Of a DNA stretch of 64,000 nt, positions 36,983 through 46,608 are shown piece by piece. A program made the position numbers and the translations under genes. The stretch's first letter is position 1. Every line of letters begins with the position of its first letter. This stretch comes from Chitinophagaceae bacterium 26-R-25. GTDB taxonomy: Bacteria; Bacteroidota; Bacteroidia; Chitinophagales; Chitinophagaceae. Where the stretch lies: NCBI GenBank assembly GCA_029906195.1, contig JARWSJ010000004.1, positions 558,001 through 622,000 of the forward strand, in the 5' to 3' direction. The notes beneath the pieces were generated by a model. It saw nothing but the letters and a program-made list of their open reading frames with translations. It did not search any database and was not told the origin of the DNA.

Positions 36983-37768
36983 ATGAAAAAGTTGACAGAA
37001 CCGGGCCGTGTTATGTACGCCCTCGGCCTCATAGGTCTTTCTATTATCTGTTTTATTTCGAAAGATTTTATCGTTGGCCGTCCACCCGCCTGGCCCGCCA
37101 GTCTTAATCTAAATCCTGCGCTGGCTTATGTTTCCGCTACCATTCTGATTATTCTATGCCTTGGCGTTATTTTAAAAAGACGTCCGGTTATTTCTGCAAT
37201 ATTAATCGCGTTGCTTATTTTCTTTCTTTCTGTTATCAGGGCATTGTTTCATTTTATGAATGACTGGCTAAATGGTTATAAAGCCATGGCACTAATGGGA
37301 GGCGCCTTGATCATTGCAGCCAGTTTTTTAGACAACAAGCACAACATCATACCCAATGCTTCCGTGCATGACAGCAGACGAAGAATACTCATCATCGCAG
37401 GTACGATACTTATTGCCCCGTTTTTAATTGCCGGTGGTTATGCGCATTTTAAGTATGCAGACTTTGTAAAGGATTTCATTCCCGCCTATATCCCCTTTCA
37501 TGTGTTCTGGACCTACTTCTGCGGAGTGTGCCTTATCGCCGGCGGTATAGGGATTCTCATGCGACCCACTATACATCTCGCATCGCTTCTCTGCGGCATC
37601 ATGATCTTTGGCTGGTTTATTTTACTTCACGTGCCAAGGTTTGTTTCCAATATGAACGATGCCAGCGACAGAATGGGACTTTGCGAATCATTTGCATTTG
37701 CAGGTGTTTTCTTTACGCTGGCGGCAATGACGAAGAGGAGAAAGCGCATAGTCATCAACCAGGAATAA
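36983..37768 (+). CDS. DoxX-like multi-pass membrane protein
   Basis: 261 residues with about seven or eight membrane helices, e.g. MYALGLIGLSIICFIS, YVSATILIILCLGVIL, ILIIAGTILIAPFLIAGGYA, FCGVCLIAGGIGILM and FAFAGVFFTLAAM. The arrangement of two DoxX-like halves is plausible but not certain. No enzyme motif. Inner membrane; function unknown. It lies 200 bases before the four-gene operon and may be independent of it. Confidence 0.7.
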   Translation: MKKLTEPGRVMYALGLIGLSIICFISKDFIVGRPPAWPASLNLNPALAYVSATILIILCLGVILKRRPVISAILIALLIFFLSVIRALFHFMNDWLNGYKAMALMGGALIIAASFLDNKHNIIPNASVHDSRRRILIIAGTILIAPFLIAGGYAHFKYADFVKDFIPAYIPFHVFWTYFCGVCLIAGGIGILMRPTIHLASLLCGIMIFGWFILLHVPRFVSNMNDASDRMGLCESFAFAGVFFTLAAMTKRRKRIVINQE

Positions 37769-37968
37769 TGTTGGTAAATGCTGTTGCAAATAGAGATTAC
37801 TTTAATTAGTTTAGAGTAACAAACAACTCTTTCAATCTCCGGCGTGTGTCCTGTCCCCATAAAAAGCTTTATTCATAGGCTTTTCCACAAGTAAAGCATG
37901 TGAACGCTATCCGTTACTGTGAGCGATATCTGGTCTCTGTAAACAAGAACGCACAACCCCAAGTAACG

Positions 37969-39531
37969 ATGTTCAACAATGTTGCCCTTGATGTTTTTAT
38001 AGGACTCGTATTCGTGTTCCTATTATACAGCTTGCTTGCTACCATTTTGCAGGAAATGATTTCTACCAAACTTGCCTTTCGTTCAAAGGTTTTGGAGAAA
38101 GCCGTTATTCGCATGTTGGAAGATGGCAAAGCCACGACAGCAAATGGTTTCTGGAGCAGACTAAAATCATTTGCACATTTGCTTGGCAAGCCGAATTTGC
38201 TCAAAGACAAAACAATCACTCCCTGGTTTTATGCGCATCCATTGATAAGGTATTTGGGAGAAGATAATTTCTACAGCAAACCTGCATACATTTCTCCGCA
38301 AAATTTTTCAAAAGTAATTGTCGACCTCCTCAAAGGATTTGGTAAAGATGACGTCAATGAAGTACAAACAATATCAGATTCCATCAACAATGGAAAAATC
38401 TATAAGCTGCCCATCAATCTTGAATCTGATAAAAAAAATCCTGCGGTAAAAGCACTGCTGTTTCAACAACAAGATACGGTTGTGTCAGCACTTGAAACAG
38501 TCGATATCAATATGGATACAGCACTGTTTCTGCGTTCCCTGTGGTTGGAGTCCAATGCGGATCTTGATACATTCAAATTAAAGCTCGAAGGTTGGTTCAA
38601 CGATACGATGGATAGATGTTCGGGTTGGTATAAACGATACAACCGTGTTATTCTCTTCATTTTGGGATTGATAATGGCAATATTTTTTAACGTTGATACT
38701 ATCGCTATTCATTCGATATTGGCGAAAGACAAAACAGCGAGGGATCAATTGGTGCAAATGGCCATTAGCCGCCAGCAGCAATATGGAAGCATCATTGAAA
38801 ACTTATATGATGATACGGCTAAATTAAGACGTGTGGTAGCTGCCCAGAATAACGATACCGCAATCAACGCTATTTATCAGCAATTGAACAATGATGCCAA
38901 TACTGCAAATGAAGTGCTGGGGTTAGGTTGGGGCTGGAGCGATACCTGCAAAATTTGTAAAGAAACGCTCACCAAACAATACAGCCTTAAACTCGACTCA
39001 CTAAAGGAAAATGTGATTACAATTAAAACAAACAAAGTTTTATCCGCAGCACTTAATGACTCAATTAAATACTACACAGACAATGCGCAGAAACTAAAAG
39101 ATAAGAACGAGATCGAAGGTGCAAAAAATAGGATTCTTGCGCTGCAAACTCAACAGAAAAGCATTGATGCATCTTTGCAAAAACTTGATTCAACATCGTT
39201 CGCACAATATGCCAGAATGCAATCTTTTACGGCTCGTTGTGCTTACATACAAAGCGAAAGAGATAAGCATTGGTTTAAAAACAGTGCAAGTCAGCCCGGT
39301 GGTTTGGTCACCATAATAGGCTGGTTGATTACTGCCGTCGCTATTTGTTTAGGCGCGCCGTTTTGGTTTGACATGCTGAATAAGCTTATCAGCATAAGAG
39401 GAGTTGGAACGAAAGTGGATACGGCAACCGGCAGCGGTGATGATAGCAAAAGTTCCGGCAATCAACCGAACAATAATAATGCTCCTACAATAATTGTCAA
39501 CCCTAATCCAGGAGAGGAGGCTGTTGGATAA
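37969..39531 (+). CDS. Membrane protein of unknown function, first gene of a four-gene operon
   Basis: 520 residues from the ATG at 37969, which starts a membrane helix (DVFIGLVFVFLLYSLLATIL); the frame opens earlier at a GTG at 37900. A second helix lies near 225-245 (VILFILGLIMAIFFNVDTIA) and a third near 445-465 (LVTIIGWLITAVAICLGAPF). Between the last two is a region of about 190 residues with predicted coiled coil and a CKIC pair (near 327). The end is GAPFWFDMLNKLISIRGVG followed by an Asn/Pro-rich tail. I have a memory of the FWFDxLxK ending in uncharacterised proteins of several phyla but no function. The stop is one base before the next ATG. Confidence 0.8.
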   Translation: MFNNVALDVFIGLVFVFLLYSLLATILQEMISTKLAFRSKVLEKAVIRMLEDGKATTANGFWSRLKSFAHLLGKPNLLKDKTITPWFYAHPLIRYLGEDNFYSKPAYISPQNFSKVIVDLLKGFGKDDVNEVQTISDSINNGKIYKLPINLESDKKNPAVKALLFQQQDTVVSALETVDINMDTALFLRSLWLESNADLDTFKLKLEGWFNDTMDRCSGWYKRYNRVILFILGLIMAIFFNVDTIAIHSILAKDKTARDQLVQMAISRQQQYGSIIENLYDDTAKLRRVVAAQNNDTAINAIYQQLNNDANTANEVLGLGWGWSDTCKICKETLTKQYSLKLDSLKENVITIKTNKVLSAALNDSIKYYTDNAQKLKDKNEIEGAKNRILALQTQQKSIDASLQKLDSTSFAQYARMQSFTARCAYIQSERDKHWFKNSASQPGGLVTIIGWLITAVAICLGAPFWFDMLNKLISIRGVGTKVDTATGSGDDSKSSGNQPNNNNAPTIIVNPNPGEEAVG

Positions 39532-39532
39532 T

Positions 39533-40429
39533 ATGCTTTTACAGGTTAGCGCAAAAAAATTGAATAAACGAAGCGGTTTCCCACCGAGCCTTGCTGATAA
39601 AAACAATATTGTCGGCGTTGCTTTGCAGGGCTTTAAATTTGAAGGGGATGAAACAGAAGATCCCACTAATCCCTCTATCGGCAAATGGTATAGAGATAAA
39701 GCGGGTATCTATTATTGGGCCGGTGGTGTGATAAGGCTTCCGGGAAGAGTAATTTCTAATTTTAAAAATCTGCCCATTAATTTGCCGACAGGTTTTTCAT
39801 TTGGCGTAGATGTCTCCCATCATAATGACGCACCGGATTGGAATGCTTTTAAAAACGCCGGTTGTGAGTTTGTTTACATCAAAACATCGGAAGGAGTTGG
39901 CACGCCGGACATGAAGGCTGCAATTCATGCGCGCAATGCAAAGCTGCAAAATTTCAGGGTCGGCTATTATCATTTTTGCCGGCCGGATACGAGAAACGGC
40001 GGCTCAGTAAGAAGCGATGCAACAGCGGAAGCGAATGAAGTGATTAGCAGAATTGCTAGTCTTGCATCGCCCGATTTGCCCCTGGTGCTTGATCTTGAAG
40101 ATCAGCCAACATGGGATTCTCCTTTGGGCAAAACGGATTATTTGCTTTGGGTAAATACATTTATCGACACCATCAATGCCCATCTTACAAAAGGCGTGAT
40201 GCTTTATAGCAGAAAGGAATACCTCGACAGAAAATTGCCGCCAAATCATGGATTGGGCAAATACAAGCTTTGGATGTCTTACTATCCCTCAAACCCCGAT
40301 GCCACCAAAGTTCCGGTACCCAATGGCTGGAGCAGTTGGTCCGTTTGGCAGTACACAGAACATGGCGTTATTGGCAACAATCCAAAAGTCGATCTGAATA
40401 TTTTAAAAGACACTTCTCTTTTGCTGTAA
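39533..40429 (+). CDS. GH25-type muramidase with N-terminal SH3-like domain, no signal peptide
   Basis: 298 residues from the ATG at 39533, 12 bases after GGAGAGGAGG. Residues about 1-75 form an SH3-like module (ending GKWYRDKAGIYYWAGG). The GH25 lysozyme domain is at about 88-298: GVDVSHHN with D93, then VYIKTSEG and VGYYHF, the catalytic pair D187 and E189 in LVLDLEDQ, and the late WQYTEHG...VDLN. It should cut the glycan strand of peptidoglycan. No signal peptide or membrane helix is present, so it is either cytoplasmic until lysis or exported by a special route. Confidence 0.88.
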   Translation: MLLQVSAKKLNKRSGFPPSLADKNNIVGVALQGFKFEGDETEDPTNPSIGKWYRDKAGIYYWAGGVIRLPGRVISNFKNLPINLPTGFSFGVDVSHHNDAPDWNAFKNAGCEFVYIKTSEGVGTPDMKAAIHARNAKLQNFRVGYYHFCRPDTRNGGSVRSDATAEANEVISRIASLASPDLPLVLDLEDQPTWDSPLGKTDYLLWVNTFIDTINAHLTKGVMLYSRKEYLDRKLPPNHGLGKYKLWMSYYPSNPDATKVPVPNGWSSWSVWQYTEHGVIGNNPKVDLNILKDTSLLL

Positions 40430-41476
40430 ATGACACAACTGAAAGTCATAGTACCGATACTTAACATTCGCAAAGCTCCTGTGGAAGACTTTTCCGACAA
40501 GAGCAATGTAGTGGCGAAGTTGTTTAACGGCGCGCCTTTCATAACTGTAAAAGAGAAAATAAATAAACTTGGGAAGTGGTACCAGAATGAAAAAGGATAT
40601 TGGGCATGGGAGGTGGGCCTGGGCTCGCCATCAGCTACAGACAAACCCATTCCTGATCTGCAGTCTTTTTTGAACTCGTGCTTTGATGGACAAACACTCA
40701 AGTCTGAAATCAATTATGGTGCCCTGTTGGAAATGGAGGATGCTGTGAAATTAACATCCGGACAAAATGTTACCATTGGCATTCTGGATCATCCGATGAG
40801 TACATCGATCCAGTTTAATAATCCGGTTACGGCTCCATTTCACGTAAATGATCCGCTGTTTAATTTTCACGCAAACTTCATAGCAGGAATAATTGCAGGA
40901 ACCACAGGTGTAATAGGATTTGCAAATAAATGCCGCCTGGTTGAATTGCCCATATATAATGCCAGAGCCAGTTCCAGTGGTATCGATATAAATGCGGTAT
41001 TGCAATTTATCAATAGGGATGATGCGCCTATGATTGTTAATATCAGCAATAAGCTGGATGCACAATTTAACGATACAATAAAAAATTTTAGACCCAATAA
41101 GATTGTAGTTGCCGCAGCAGGAATTGATGAGCAACTGTGCGCCGATACAATCAGAGATCCTGCGTCACTTGAGAATGTTATTGCCGTAGGTGCGATAACA
41201 AAGCCAATGAGTAATCTACCAAAGCTTAACAGCAAAGTGGATTTCGTTTTGCCAAATTTCAATTTCGTATCCTATAGCAAGGCTTCTAATCTTTTTGCGC
41301 AGGAAAGAGGCGACAGCTTTGCTTGTGCAGTTGTTTCCGGAATCATTGCATTATTGATATCCTCTGGCAAAGTTGGATTTGACAGAGCGTCAATAAAAAA
41401 TGCATTGAATGAAATTGCGTTTCCGTCTTCTGTGGAATCGTTCAATAGTCTTAACCTCATTAATGTTATGTCATGA
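40430..41476 (+). CDS. Subtilase-like (S8) protein with N-terminal SH3-like domain, no signal peptide
   Basis: 348 residues, starting directly after the GH25 stop. Residues about 1-65 are an SH3-like module related to that of the GH25 protein (GKWYQNEKGYWAWEVG against GKWYRDKAGIYYWAGG). The rest follows the S8 order: D120 in IGILDHP, H147 in HANFIAGIIAG, S296 in GDSFACAVVSG. The oxyanion asparagine expected in AAAGNEG is replaced by isoleucine 232 (AAAGIDE), so activity may be weak or lost. No signal peptide. The stop overlaps the start of the next gene. Confidence 0.82.
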   Translation: MTQLKVIVPILNIRKAPVEDFSDKSNVVAKLFNGAPFITVKEKINKLGKWYQNEKGYWAWEVGLGSPSATDKPIPDLQSFLNSCFDGQTLKSEINYGALLEMEDAVKLTSGQNVTIGILDHPMSTSIQFNNPVTAPFHVNDPLFNFHANFIAGIIAGTTGVIGFANKCRLVELPIYNARASSSGIDINAVLQFINRDDAPMIVNISNKLDAQFNDTIKNFRPNKIVVAAAGIDEQLCADTIRDPASLENVIAVGAITKPMSNLPKLNSKVDFVLPNFNFVSYSKASNLFAQERGDSFACAVVSGIIALLISSGKVGFDRASIKNALNEIAFPSSVESFNSLNLINVMS

Positions 41477-43722
41477 AAAGAATAACCTTAGCAGTCCTCT
41501 TGTTTGTTCCATTTTTATTAAATGCGCAGAATGCCTACTACGATGCAATAAAGCTTCGAACGCTTTATTCAGTTGGAGATGATAAATTAAAGATCGGCGA
41601 CTCTGTGTTTATTAATATTCCTGATATTCCTGAAGTACACCAGATATTGCAGTGGTATGTTACACCGGAAAAAAGTCCTATAGATTCCATGGAGAAATCC
41701 TTTAGATACAATCCATTCCTTAGGTTTGATCCAAACGCTTCCAAAGGTGCATTTACCAGTTTGGTACAATCTGGTATCGGAGCTCTCGGAAACCTTGATG
41801 TAACCAACATTGCAGACGGCCTCGCGAGATTTCTTATCAAGCGCGGAAAAGAAGAGCTGAATATTGCTTTTTTTGAAAGGATGAAAAAATATCTTGACGA
41901 TCACGTTGAAGCGAGAACATTATTTCCTGCCACCACAACTTTTTTGGCCAGCATCGCTTCATATCGTTATTCTGAATTTTTGCAATCATTGCGCGAAGCA
42001 TTTTACAAAGATGTTAGCAGCCTGATTGTGAATTTGAATTTGCTGATTGATCTTCCCAAATACCAGCAGCTTTTGAAAACATTACCTGAAATACGTTTAG
42101 CGATACGGTCAGCGAAAATAATCAGTGCACTTTCGCAGCCAGATTCGTCACTACATCCCGCGATTCTGATCAATCATTTTGCACAATTGAGCGAGTGGGG
42201 CGAAATGAACATCAATCTGCAAAGTTCATGGCAGGTACTGGATAAAATTTCTGAAAGCGTGACACGTGTTGAATACAGCGTGGATACAACCCGATCATTA
42301 ACTGTAAAGACAGTGCCATTGACGAAAGATACATTTATGGTGAAGATGACACAGTTGAGTCCAAATCTGTTTAAAACAGATACCACAAAGATTTCCGCAA
42401 AAGGACTGGTCAGGGTTGACAGTGTCGTCTTGTTGAAATACGACACCACCTATAACAAAGATGTAGCCTGGATCAGGTTCAGTGATTTTAACCAGAATAT
42501 TTTGCGAGACACTATCACCTTAAGAATATACCTCGGTCTGTTGTATCAGAAAATGCAGAACATTGGTTTCCATTATGCACCGGGCAAAGACACCAGCGTG
42601 CAGGATTTTATGAGAGACAATGCGGATAACATTTTGAAGATTGCAGATCTCATAGAAAATTTCTTAGTGTTGGCAAATGATGTAGAACAAACATTGAAAG
42701 ACATCAAAGCAAAGAAGAGTAATCTTACCAACGATGATTATTCCACCTACATCGAAAAGGCAATCAATGTGGTAGATTATGGTTTTAAAGTGGCCAACGT
42801 GATCGAAGAGGGAATTGCAAATGACCGGTACATTGTAATGGCACGCAATGCAAACAATTTGTACAAGAACATCTACACAAAAAACTATAACGCGGCAGTA
42901 ATGAACGCGTACCTCATTTTGCAGGAGGTACTGGAAAAACCAAAGGAAGCCATTGCAGCAAAAGACTCGGCATTAGCAATGGACACAACAAACAGAATAT
43001 CGGCACCGGCAAAAACAAGCTTTGCTGCAGCAAAATCACGGCTGGACATTGGCAAGTTTTTTTCACTTGATTCCATAAAGGACCGTTCGAAATTTGTTGA
43101 AGGTGCACTGAAGTATGGAAATGTAATGGCAAGTATTGTAAAATCACAATCGCCGGAAGAAGCACAGGCAGCAATAGAAGCGGCAGTGTTGCCGGCCGGA
43201 AGTTCGTCTATTAAAAAGAATTCTGCGTGGAACATTTCTCTTAATGCCTATATAGGAGGATATTTTGGAAGATCATTTAACAACACCGATCAAATAGACG
43301 GAAGCAATTCAAAAGTGGGTGTGACAGCACCGGTGGGATTCGCTGTAAGCAAGGGTCTTGGATTCTGGAACGATGGGCGGACACTGGGCTCTCTTAGCGC
43401 ATATTTTACAGTAATTGACGTCGGTGCCATTGCCGGTTACAGACTTAATGACGACAGCACCGCACTCGAGCAGAAGGTCACCTTGAATGATATTTTTGCG
43501 CCCGGTGGGTATCTCGTTTATGGAATAGGATTGCCTTTTAAAAAAGCGCCATACATTCCCTTGTCCGTTGGATATGGCTGGCAATACGGTTCAAAGTTGT
43601 ACTACAAGAATGATGAAGGAAAACTATTGGTATCAGATAAGTCACGCTGGAGAAGCAACTGGTTTGTTGCCATAGATATTCCGCTGGCAAATTTCTGGAC
43701 GAAGAGTTATAGGAAGAAGTAG
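41473..43722 (+). CDS. Large exported protein with barrel-like C terminus
   Basis: 749 residues; the ATG overlaps the previous stop (ATGA). Sec signal at 1-19 (LLNAQ). Residues about 20-560 are mostly helical and charged. The last 150 residues are alternating beta strands (WNISLNAYIGGYFGRS, LNDIFAPGGYLVYGIGLPF, IPLSVGYGWQYGS, NWFVAIDIPLANFW) and look like an outer membrane barrel or a surface beta domain. Not recognised as a known family. It closes the operon, with the terminator at 43771. Confidence 0.78.
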   Translation: MKRITLAVLLFVPFLLNAQNAYYDAIKLRTLYSVGDDKLKIGDSVFINIPDIPEVHQILQWYVTPEKSPIDSMEKSFRYNPFLRFDPNASKGAFTSLVQSGIGALGNLDVTNIADGLARFLIKRGKEELNIAFFERMKKYLDDHVEARTLFPATTTFLASIASYRYSEFLQSLREAFYKDVSSLIVNLNLLIDLPKYQQLLKTLPEIRLAIRSAKIISALSQPDSSLHPAILINHFAQLSEWGEMNINLQSSWQVLDKISESVTRVEYSVDTTRSLTVKTVPLTKDTFMVKMTQLSPNLFKTDTTKISAKGLVRVDSVVLLKYDTTYNKDVAWIRFSDFNQNILRDTITLRIYLGLLYQKMQNIGFHYAPGKDTSVQDFMRDNADNILKIADLIENFLVLANDVEQTLKDIKAKKSNLTNDDYSTYIEKAINVVDYGFKVANVIEEGIANDRYIVMARNANNLYKNIYTKNYNAAVMNAYLILQEVLEKPKEAIAAKDSALAMDTTNRISAPAKTSFAAAKSRLDIGKFFSLDSIKDRSKFVEGALKYGNVMASIVKSQSPEEAQAAIEAAVLPAGSSSIKKNSAWNISLNAYIGGYFGRSFNNTDQIDGSNSKVGVTAPVGFAVSKGLGFWNDGRTLGSLSAYFTVIDVGAIAGYRLNDDSTALEQKVTLNDIFAPGGYLVYGIGLPFKKAPYIPLSVGYGWQYGSKLYYKNDEGKLLVSDKSRWRSNWFVAIDIPLANFWTKSYRKK

Positions 43723-43770
43723 TGGGTAATGAGTGATGAGATTTGAGTTATGAATGATGGGGGAGGAAGA

Positions 43771-43799
43771 GCGAGCAATAAAAATATTGCACGCTTTTT
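43771..43799 (+). terminator. Intrinsic terminator of the four-gene operon
   Basis: GCGAGCAATA, loop AAAA, TATTGCACGC (one mismatch in ten pairs) followed by TTTTT. A second small hairpin (TTAAGG...CCTTAA, 43801-43818) follows at once. Confidence 0.78.
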
Positions 43800-43901
43800 C
43801 TTAAGGGCAAAGCCTTAAAGGATAAGATGAATTGTTTTTAGAAATGCACGAAATGTTAATGTTAAAACACCGCATTTTGAAGCAATTTATTGTGTAGTGT
43901 A

Positions 43902-44960
43902 TTAATTTTTTGACGCCATGGATTTTGGACTCACTCCATAGTGTTTTTTAAACGCCTGTGAAAAATGGCTTGTCGATTTAAATCCAAGTTCATAAGCCAG
44001 GTCACTTATTGGAATAGGGCTATCTTCAAGTATGGTCTTGGCTTTTTCCATTTTTACATCCAGGTAATACTGGTAGGCGGTTGTTCCTACAATTTCTTTG
44101 AATTTTGTTTTAAGTTTTGTTTTGCTCATCGCGGCGTTTTTTGCAAGATCATCTAATGAAATTGGTTCGTTACCTGCATTTTCATCAATTATTTTCTTTA
44201 CCTCAAGGATCCTGCTAGTATCACAATAATGACCGGAGCTTTCTTCTCTGTTGTTTTTGTTGGCAACGCGTTTTATAAACAACGCGAAAATTTTTAGAAT
44301 GTTTGCTTTTAACAGAAGCGTTTCAGAAATGGAGCTTTTTTTGTCAAAATTTAAAATCTCCTGCACCAGCTCATATTTTAGTTTTCCTATCCCGGTTTGT
44401 AAGCTGCGGGAAATGAAGTGTTTTTGTTCAGTGAGCCGCCTCATTGTTGTAGCATCATTCAGGTGACACTCTTTGTTGCCGCTTTCAAGAGATGAATTTT
44501 GTGTCGGTTCTTCTTCTAGTACTTCCTGCAAAAATTCATTTGACATGTAAATGATTATTGCCTGGAAGGTTTGTCCCTTTTCAATTTTAAAGGACGAAGA
44601 GAGATCTGAAGCAGACCAAAATATACTTGAGTTTATCTGGCCTCCGATTTTTGACTCTTTGCCCTCTGCAATATGAGATATTTGAGAAGGACTACAGTTA
44701 ATATGCATTGAATAATACCTACAATCCTCTGTTGCGGCTCGCTCGATCCACAAAGGCGTATTAAACGTAAGATTAAAAATGCATAAGTCAAGACGCTCAG
44801 ATAATTGATGATAGGAGCATGTTCCTGTTGCAATACTCTCGGGAAAAATAACTTTGTTATTCTTGAGTTCTACCTTGCCAGGTAACTTTAAATTCATGTC
44901 TTTCACCATGTCGATTAGCCATTGATTGCCAATTCCTTCTTTCTTAAACAGGACTTTCAT
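43902..44960 (-). CDS. AraC-family transcriptional regulator
   Basis: 352 residues. The N-terminal 250 residues are unrecognised. The C-terminal DNA-binding domain has ISLDDLAKNAAMSKTKLKTK and IPISDLAYELGFKSTSHFSQ, ending AFKKHYGVSPKSM. It is divergent from the AraC gene at 45271, and the two DNA-binding domains share the layout TKxKTxFK...YQYY. It may be acquired or duplicated with that gene. Ligand and targets unknown. Confidence 0.9.
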   Translation of the reverse strand: MKVLFKKEGIGNQWLIDMVKDMNLKLPGKVELKNNKVIFPESIATGTCSYHQLSERLDLCIFNLTFNTPLWIERAATEDCRYYSMHINCSPSQISHIAEGKESKIGGQINSSIFWSASDLSSSFKIEKGQTFQAIIIYMSNEFLQEVLEEEPTQNSSLESGNKECHLNDATTMRRLTEQKHFISRSLQTGIGKLKYELVQEILNFDKKSSISETLLLKANILKIFALFIKRVANKNNREESSGHYCDTSRILEVKKIIDENAGNEPISLDDLAKNAAMSKTKLKTKFKEIVGTTAYQYYLDVKMEKAKTILEDSPIPISDLAYELGFKSTSHFSQAFKKHYGVSPKSMASKN

Positions 44961-45270
44961 AGATTAATTCAATTTCAATGATATTGTAAATGTGTTGTTC
45001 GTGAAATGACATATACTTCCATTCGTTCGGAGTATTTATCATTCATCAAATTCACAGGGCAAAAATATTCCCCGGCTGATCGCTGTAGTTTATAAAAGCG
45101 TCATTCGATTTTAGATATAAGGCAGCCACTAATGATGACCTAGGTAATAGTATTATTATTATAGACTATTGATTTCTGGCAAACTTTATATTGAAGACTA
45201 GTTTTTCTGCAATCGTTTCATCGCTATTTATAATTAGCACATTTAATATAATTACTGTATTAAGTGCCAC
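44961..45270. other. Divergent AraC-AraC gap, no gene
   Basis: 310 AT-rich bases between the starts of two regulator genes. No reading frame, strong hairpin or clear operator was seen. CAAAAATA at 45060-45067 is a possible minus-strand -7 element (TATTTTTG) for the 44960 gene but lacks a good partner. Confidence 0.4.
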
Positions 45271-46353
45271 ATGTTGGTTAAACTTTTTTGTGAATATGTT
45301 GTTAATAGCCGAAACTCTTGGCATATGAAAGAGATACTAACTGACTGGGGCGTAGACCGTCTCCATTTCAATAAGTTATATAAAACTGTTCGAAAGGTGT
45401 TTGGGGACGGCGTAGTCTTAAACAATGATCGCATCAATATTGATAATCAGGTAGCCAAAGGTAGTGTTGATTTTTTTCCATTCGACAACAGCATCGCGAT
45501 GCTGCGCATAAATGTTTTATTTACAGAAACAATCAATTTTAAGCGGCTATGTGAAACCAGATCGAAGTATTATGCATGTTTGTTTTCTTTAAAAGAAGGA
45601 GTTGATTTGCACGTTTTTGATGGTGGTGATGAAAGCGAAATGAATCACCTCGGTTTATCTGCAAACCACTCTGTGCTTTATTTTTCCTCTGATGTTCAAA
45701 CGCTATTCAGGGTGGTGCCTAACGAGCAGGCAAAAATTGTGATTTTGGTGTTTGCAAGTGATACGCTGGATCGCATTTTACGTTACGCTAAAAACATAAA
45801 ATTTTCAAACTTTCGCGATGGTCAATCTGTCAAAGGATATACAAGTATGCCTGTAGAAATGGTTGAGAGGTTAACCCACGTGTTTGAATTTGCATCTCCG
45901 GATCATATTCTACCATTGTATCTTCTGGGGGCAGTTTATCAATTGCTTGCGATTTTATTTCTGCAGATAGAAGCGGATCGGCAATTGCTTGTTCAATCTA
46001 CCGGAGTTGCAGAGGTTGCGAGAATGGTCCAGATAAGAAATCTATTGGTAGCAGACTTTTCGGTTGATTGTCCCCTTCTTGAAGACATGGCCAGGAAGGC
46101 TCAAATGAGCGTTACGAAATTTAAGACTTTATTTAAAAAACTATTTAAGCTTTCATACTATCAATATTACCAGCGTTATCGTTTGCTAGCGGCTCGACAG
46201 GCCATTGCTTTAGGTAAATCAGTTACTGAAACAGCTTATGATTTTAGTTTTAATTCAATCAGTAATTTTAGTGTTGCGTTCAAAAAAATGTTTAAAGTAT
46301 CACCAAGCGAAATCGAGGCCCAGGCCCATGCCAATGCAATTGCCTTTGGTTGA
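45271..46353 (+). CDS. AraC-family transcriptional regulator
   Basis: 360 residues from the ATG at 45271; a second in-frame ATG at 45325 (MKEILTDWGVDRLHF) is also plausible. The C-terminal helix-turn-helix pair is LLEDMARKAQMSVTKFKTLF and VTETAYDFSFNSISNFSVAF, ending KKMFKVSPSEI. The second motif lacks the usual glycine (DFSFNS for ELGFxS). It faces away from the AraC gene at 43902-44960. Targets unknown. Confidence 0.88.
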   Translation: MLVKLFCEYVVNSRNSWHMKEILTDWGVDRLHFNKLYKTVRKVFGDGVVLNNDRINIDNQVAKGSVDFFPFDNSIAMLRINVLFTETINFKRLCETRSKYYACLFSLKEGVDLHVFDGGDESEMNHLGLSANHSVLYFSSDVQTLFRVVPNEQAKIVILVFASDTLDRILRYAKNIKFSNFRDGQSVKGYTSMPVEMVERLTHVFEFASPDHILPLYLLGAVYQLLAILFLQIEADRQLLVQSTGVAEVARMVQIRNLLVADFSVDCPLLEDMARKAQMSVTKFKTLFKKLFKLSYYQYYQRYRLLAARQAIALGKSVTETAYDFSFNSISNFSVAFKKMFKVSPSEIEAQAHANAIAFG

Positions 46354-46608
46354 CTAAACAACAGCTTCATTTTACTTCATTATTAGCAAATATTGCAGCA
46401 TAATCGCAACGCACGCGTTGTTGGAATATTTATATATTAAACTCACGGCCTTTTAGAATAATACCAGCTTCTATACATACACAAACTCATTTTGAGCCTT
46501 TTTCTAATCAATTCTAACTTTTTTATAAAGTAGTAGTGCTCAATAGTTGATTTCTTTGCAACTCGTTTTTTTAGCAAAAACGAGTATTAAATTTTAAAAC
46601 CAATTTCC

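Noticed and set aside
37900-37968. GTG start of the membrane protein at 37900
   Set aside because: The extension is polar and the membrane segment starts cleanly after the ATG at 37969; not excluded but less likely.
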